55,054 nt of DNA from Elainella sp. Prado103 (GTDB taxonomy: Bacteria > Cyanobacteriota > Cyanobacteriia > Elainellales > Elainellaceae), in contig JALOOM010000014.1 in assembly GCA_025454395.1 (NCBI GenBank), positions 1 to 55,054 on the forward strand, in the 5' to 3' direction. Below are positions 54,629 through 55,054 of this stretch, one piece after another. A model generated the notes under the pieces. That model worked only from the letters and a program-made list of their open reading frames with translations, was not told the origin of the DNA and searched no databases. A program made the translations under genes and the position numbers. How positions within the stretch are numbered: position 1 is the first letter of the stretch; each line of letters begins with the position of its first letter.

Positions 54629-54827
54629 TCAAATCCACCTGCCGACATTCCGCCACAATTGTTCGCTGTAAATCCTCCGCCTCTGAATCACTTAGAATTC
54701 CTGCAAATTTTGCAAGCGGATGGTTCTTGCGTATCGCTTTAACCCGATGTAAAAAATCCAGCACTACCTGTACTAAATCATCGGGAGCCTGTTCAAGTTC
54801 CTGAATCAATTGCTCACGGTTTGTCAT
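54618..54827 (-). CDS. VapB-type antitoxin, DUF2281-like
   Basis: 69 residues beginning MTNREQLIQELEQAPDDLVQ with a charged helix VVLDFLHRVKAI and an end KFAGILSDSEAEDLQRTI. This helical pattern recurs in cyanobacterial antitoxins upstream of PIN toxins. It overlaps the toxin start, the usual antitoxin-first order. With the toxin truncated, the antitoxin may persist to neutralise related toxins elsewhere, or be decaying. Confidence 0.7.
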   Translation of the reverse strand: MTNREQLIQELEQAPDDLVQVVLDFLHRVKAIRKNHPLAKFAGILSDSEAEDLQRTIVAECRQVDLNEW

Positions 54828-54968
54828 GTGTTCAAGGTTTCCCAGCAGAGTGAGATATCTAGCTCTAGTATACCTAAACGCTAAATTCGCATCCTGAACA
54901 TTTGATGCTCATAGATAACCTTGCAGTACCGTCCCAACCAAGGACAAAGCCAGCTAACGTGCATATTC

Positions 54969-55054
54969 TCATCGCTTCGGCAGGGTCAACTTAGTGACTT
55001 CGGCACCGGATTCCCACCCAACTTCGGCAGGGTTAATTTCATCTGCTTCGACCG
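54969..55054 (-). CDS. possible C-terminus of a gene leaving the window
   Basis: An open frame of 28 codons from the edge ends at a TGA (complement of 54969-54971): VEADEINPAEVGWESGAEVT, then KLTLPKR. The sequence looks protein-like, but another frame here is also open for 22 codons, and the DNA contains a duplicated CTTCGGCAGGGT. Too short to assign. Confidence 0.3.
   Translation of the reverse strand, partial: VEADEINPAEVGWESGAEVTKLTLPKR

Overview
This window is chromosomal DNA of a cyanobacterium. The evidence is a satellite carboxysome-shell pair (ccmK3-ccmK4), ndhB of the photosynthetic NDH-1 complex, a kinase fused to a GUN4-type domain, a ThiO-ThiG fusion, a UbiD decarboxylase of the cyanobacterial quinone pathway, and at least eight copies of the HIP1 octamer GCGATCGC. 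No rRNA, tRNA, CRISPR array, prophage or complete insertion sequence was recognised. The species cannot be named from this window.

Layout. 1-1.9 kb: an edge fragment with GHSGS repeats, a short RTX protein and a gene-poor stretch. 1.9-4.6 kb: ubiD overlapping a CAX-type exchanger homologue that lacks both expected catalytic glutamates. 5.1-7.2 kb: an (alpha/alpha)6-toroid protein coupled to a WecG/TagA glycosyltransferase. 7.4-8.3 kb: ccmK3-ccmK4. 8.7-16.2 kb: kinase-GUN4, a DUF2301-like membrane protein, dprA, a YlqF-type GTPase, a flippase and a glycosyltransferase. 16.3-21.7 kb: polyphosphate glucokinase, a secreted LRR protein, an ABC exporter and an EamA transporter. 21.9-22.1 kb: a gene-free stretch with several strong hairpins ending in a terminator. 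22.4-27.7 kb: alanine racemase, a NYN/LOTUS RNA-binding protein, a small membrane protein, two alpha/beta hydrolases and a ferredoxin. 27.8-32.8 kb: topA and ndhB. 32.9-37.5 kb: thiO-thiG and three consecutive proline-rich membrane proteins, two of which share a cysteine-rich tail. 37.6-45.3 kb: a [2Fe-2S] ferredoxin, citramalate synthase, a KGG-repeat protein, a small four-helix membrane protein and a 1249-residue membrane hydrolase. 45.8-50.7 kb: an NAD-synthesis cluster (pncB, nadD, an NrtR-type Nudix regulator, nadE). 50.8-54.8 kb: two small membrane proteins, hcp divergent from a Crp/Fnr regulator with a perfect palindrome between them, and a VapBC-like pair with a truncated toxin.

Genes that probably work together: pncB-nadD-nrtR-nadE (NAD salvage, amidation and control); the toroid protein with the WecG/TagA enzyme (surface glycan); the flippase and following glycosyltransferase (glycan export or assembly); ccmK3-ccmK4 (carboxysome facets); hcp with the Crp/Fnr regulator (nitrosative stress).

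The most unusual window-wide signal is short tandem duplication. Many intergenic gaps hold 2-8 copies of a unit of about 13-20 bp that differs from gap to gap. Many coding regions carry similar arrays, but there the unit is a multiple of three (9, 12 or 15 bp). This looks like one active duplication process filtered by reading frame.
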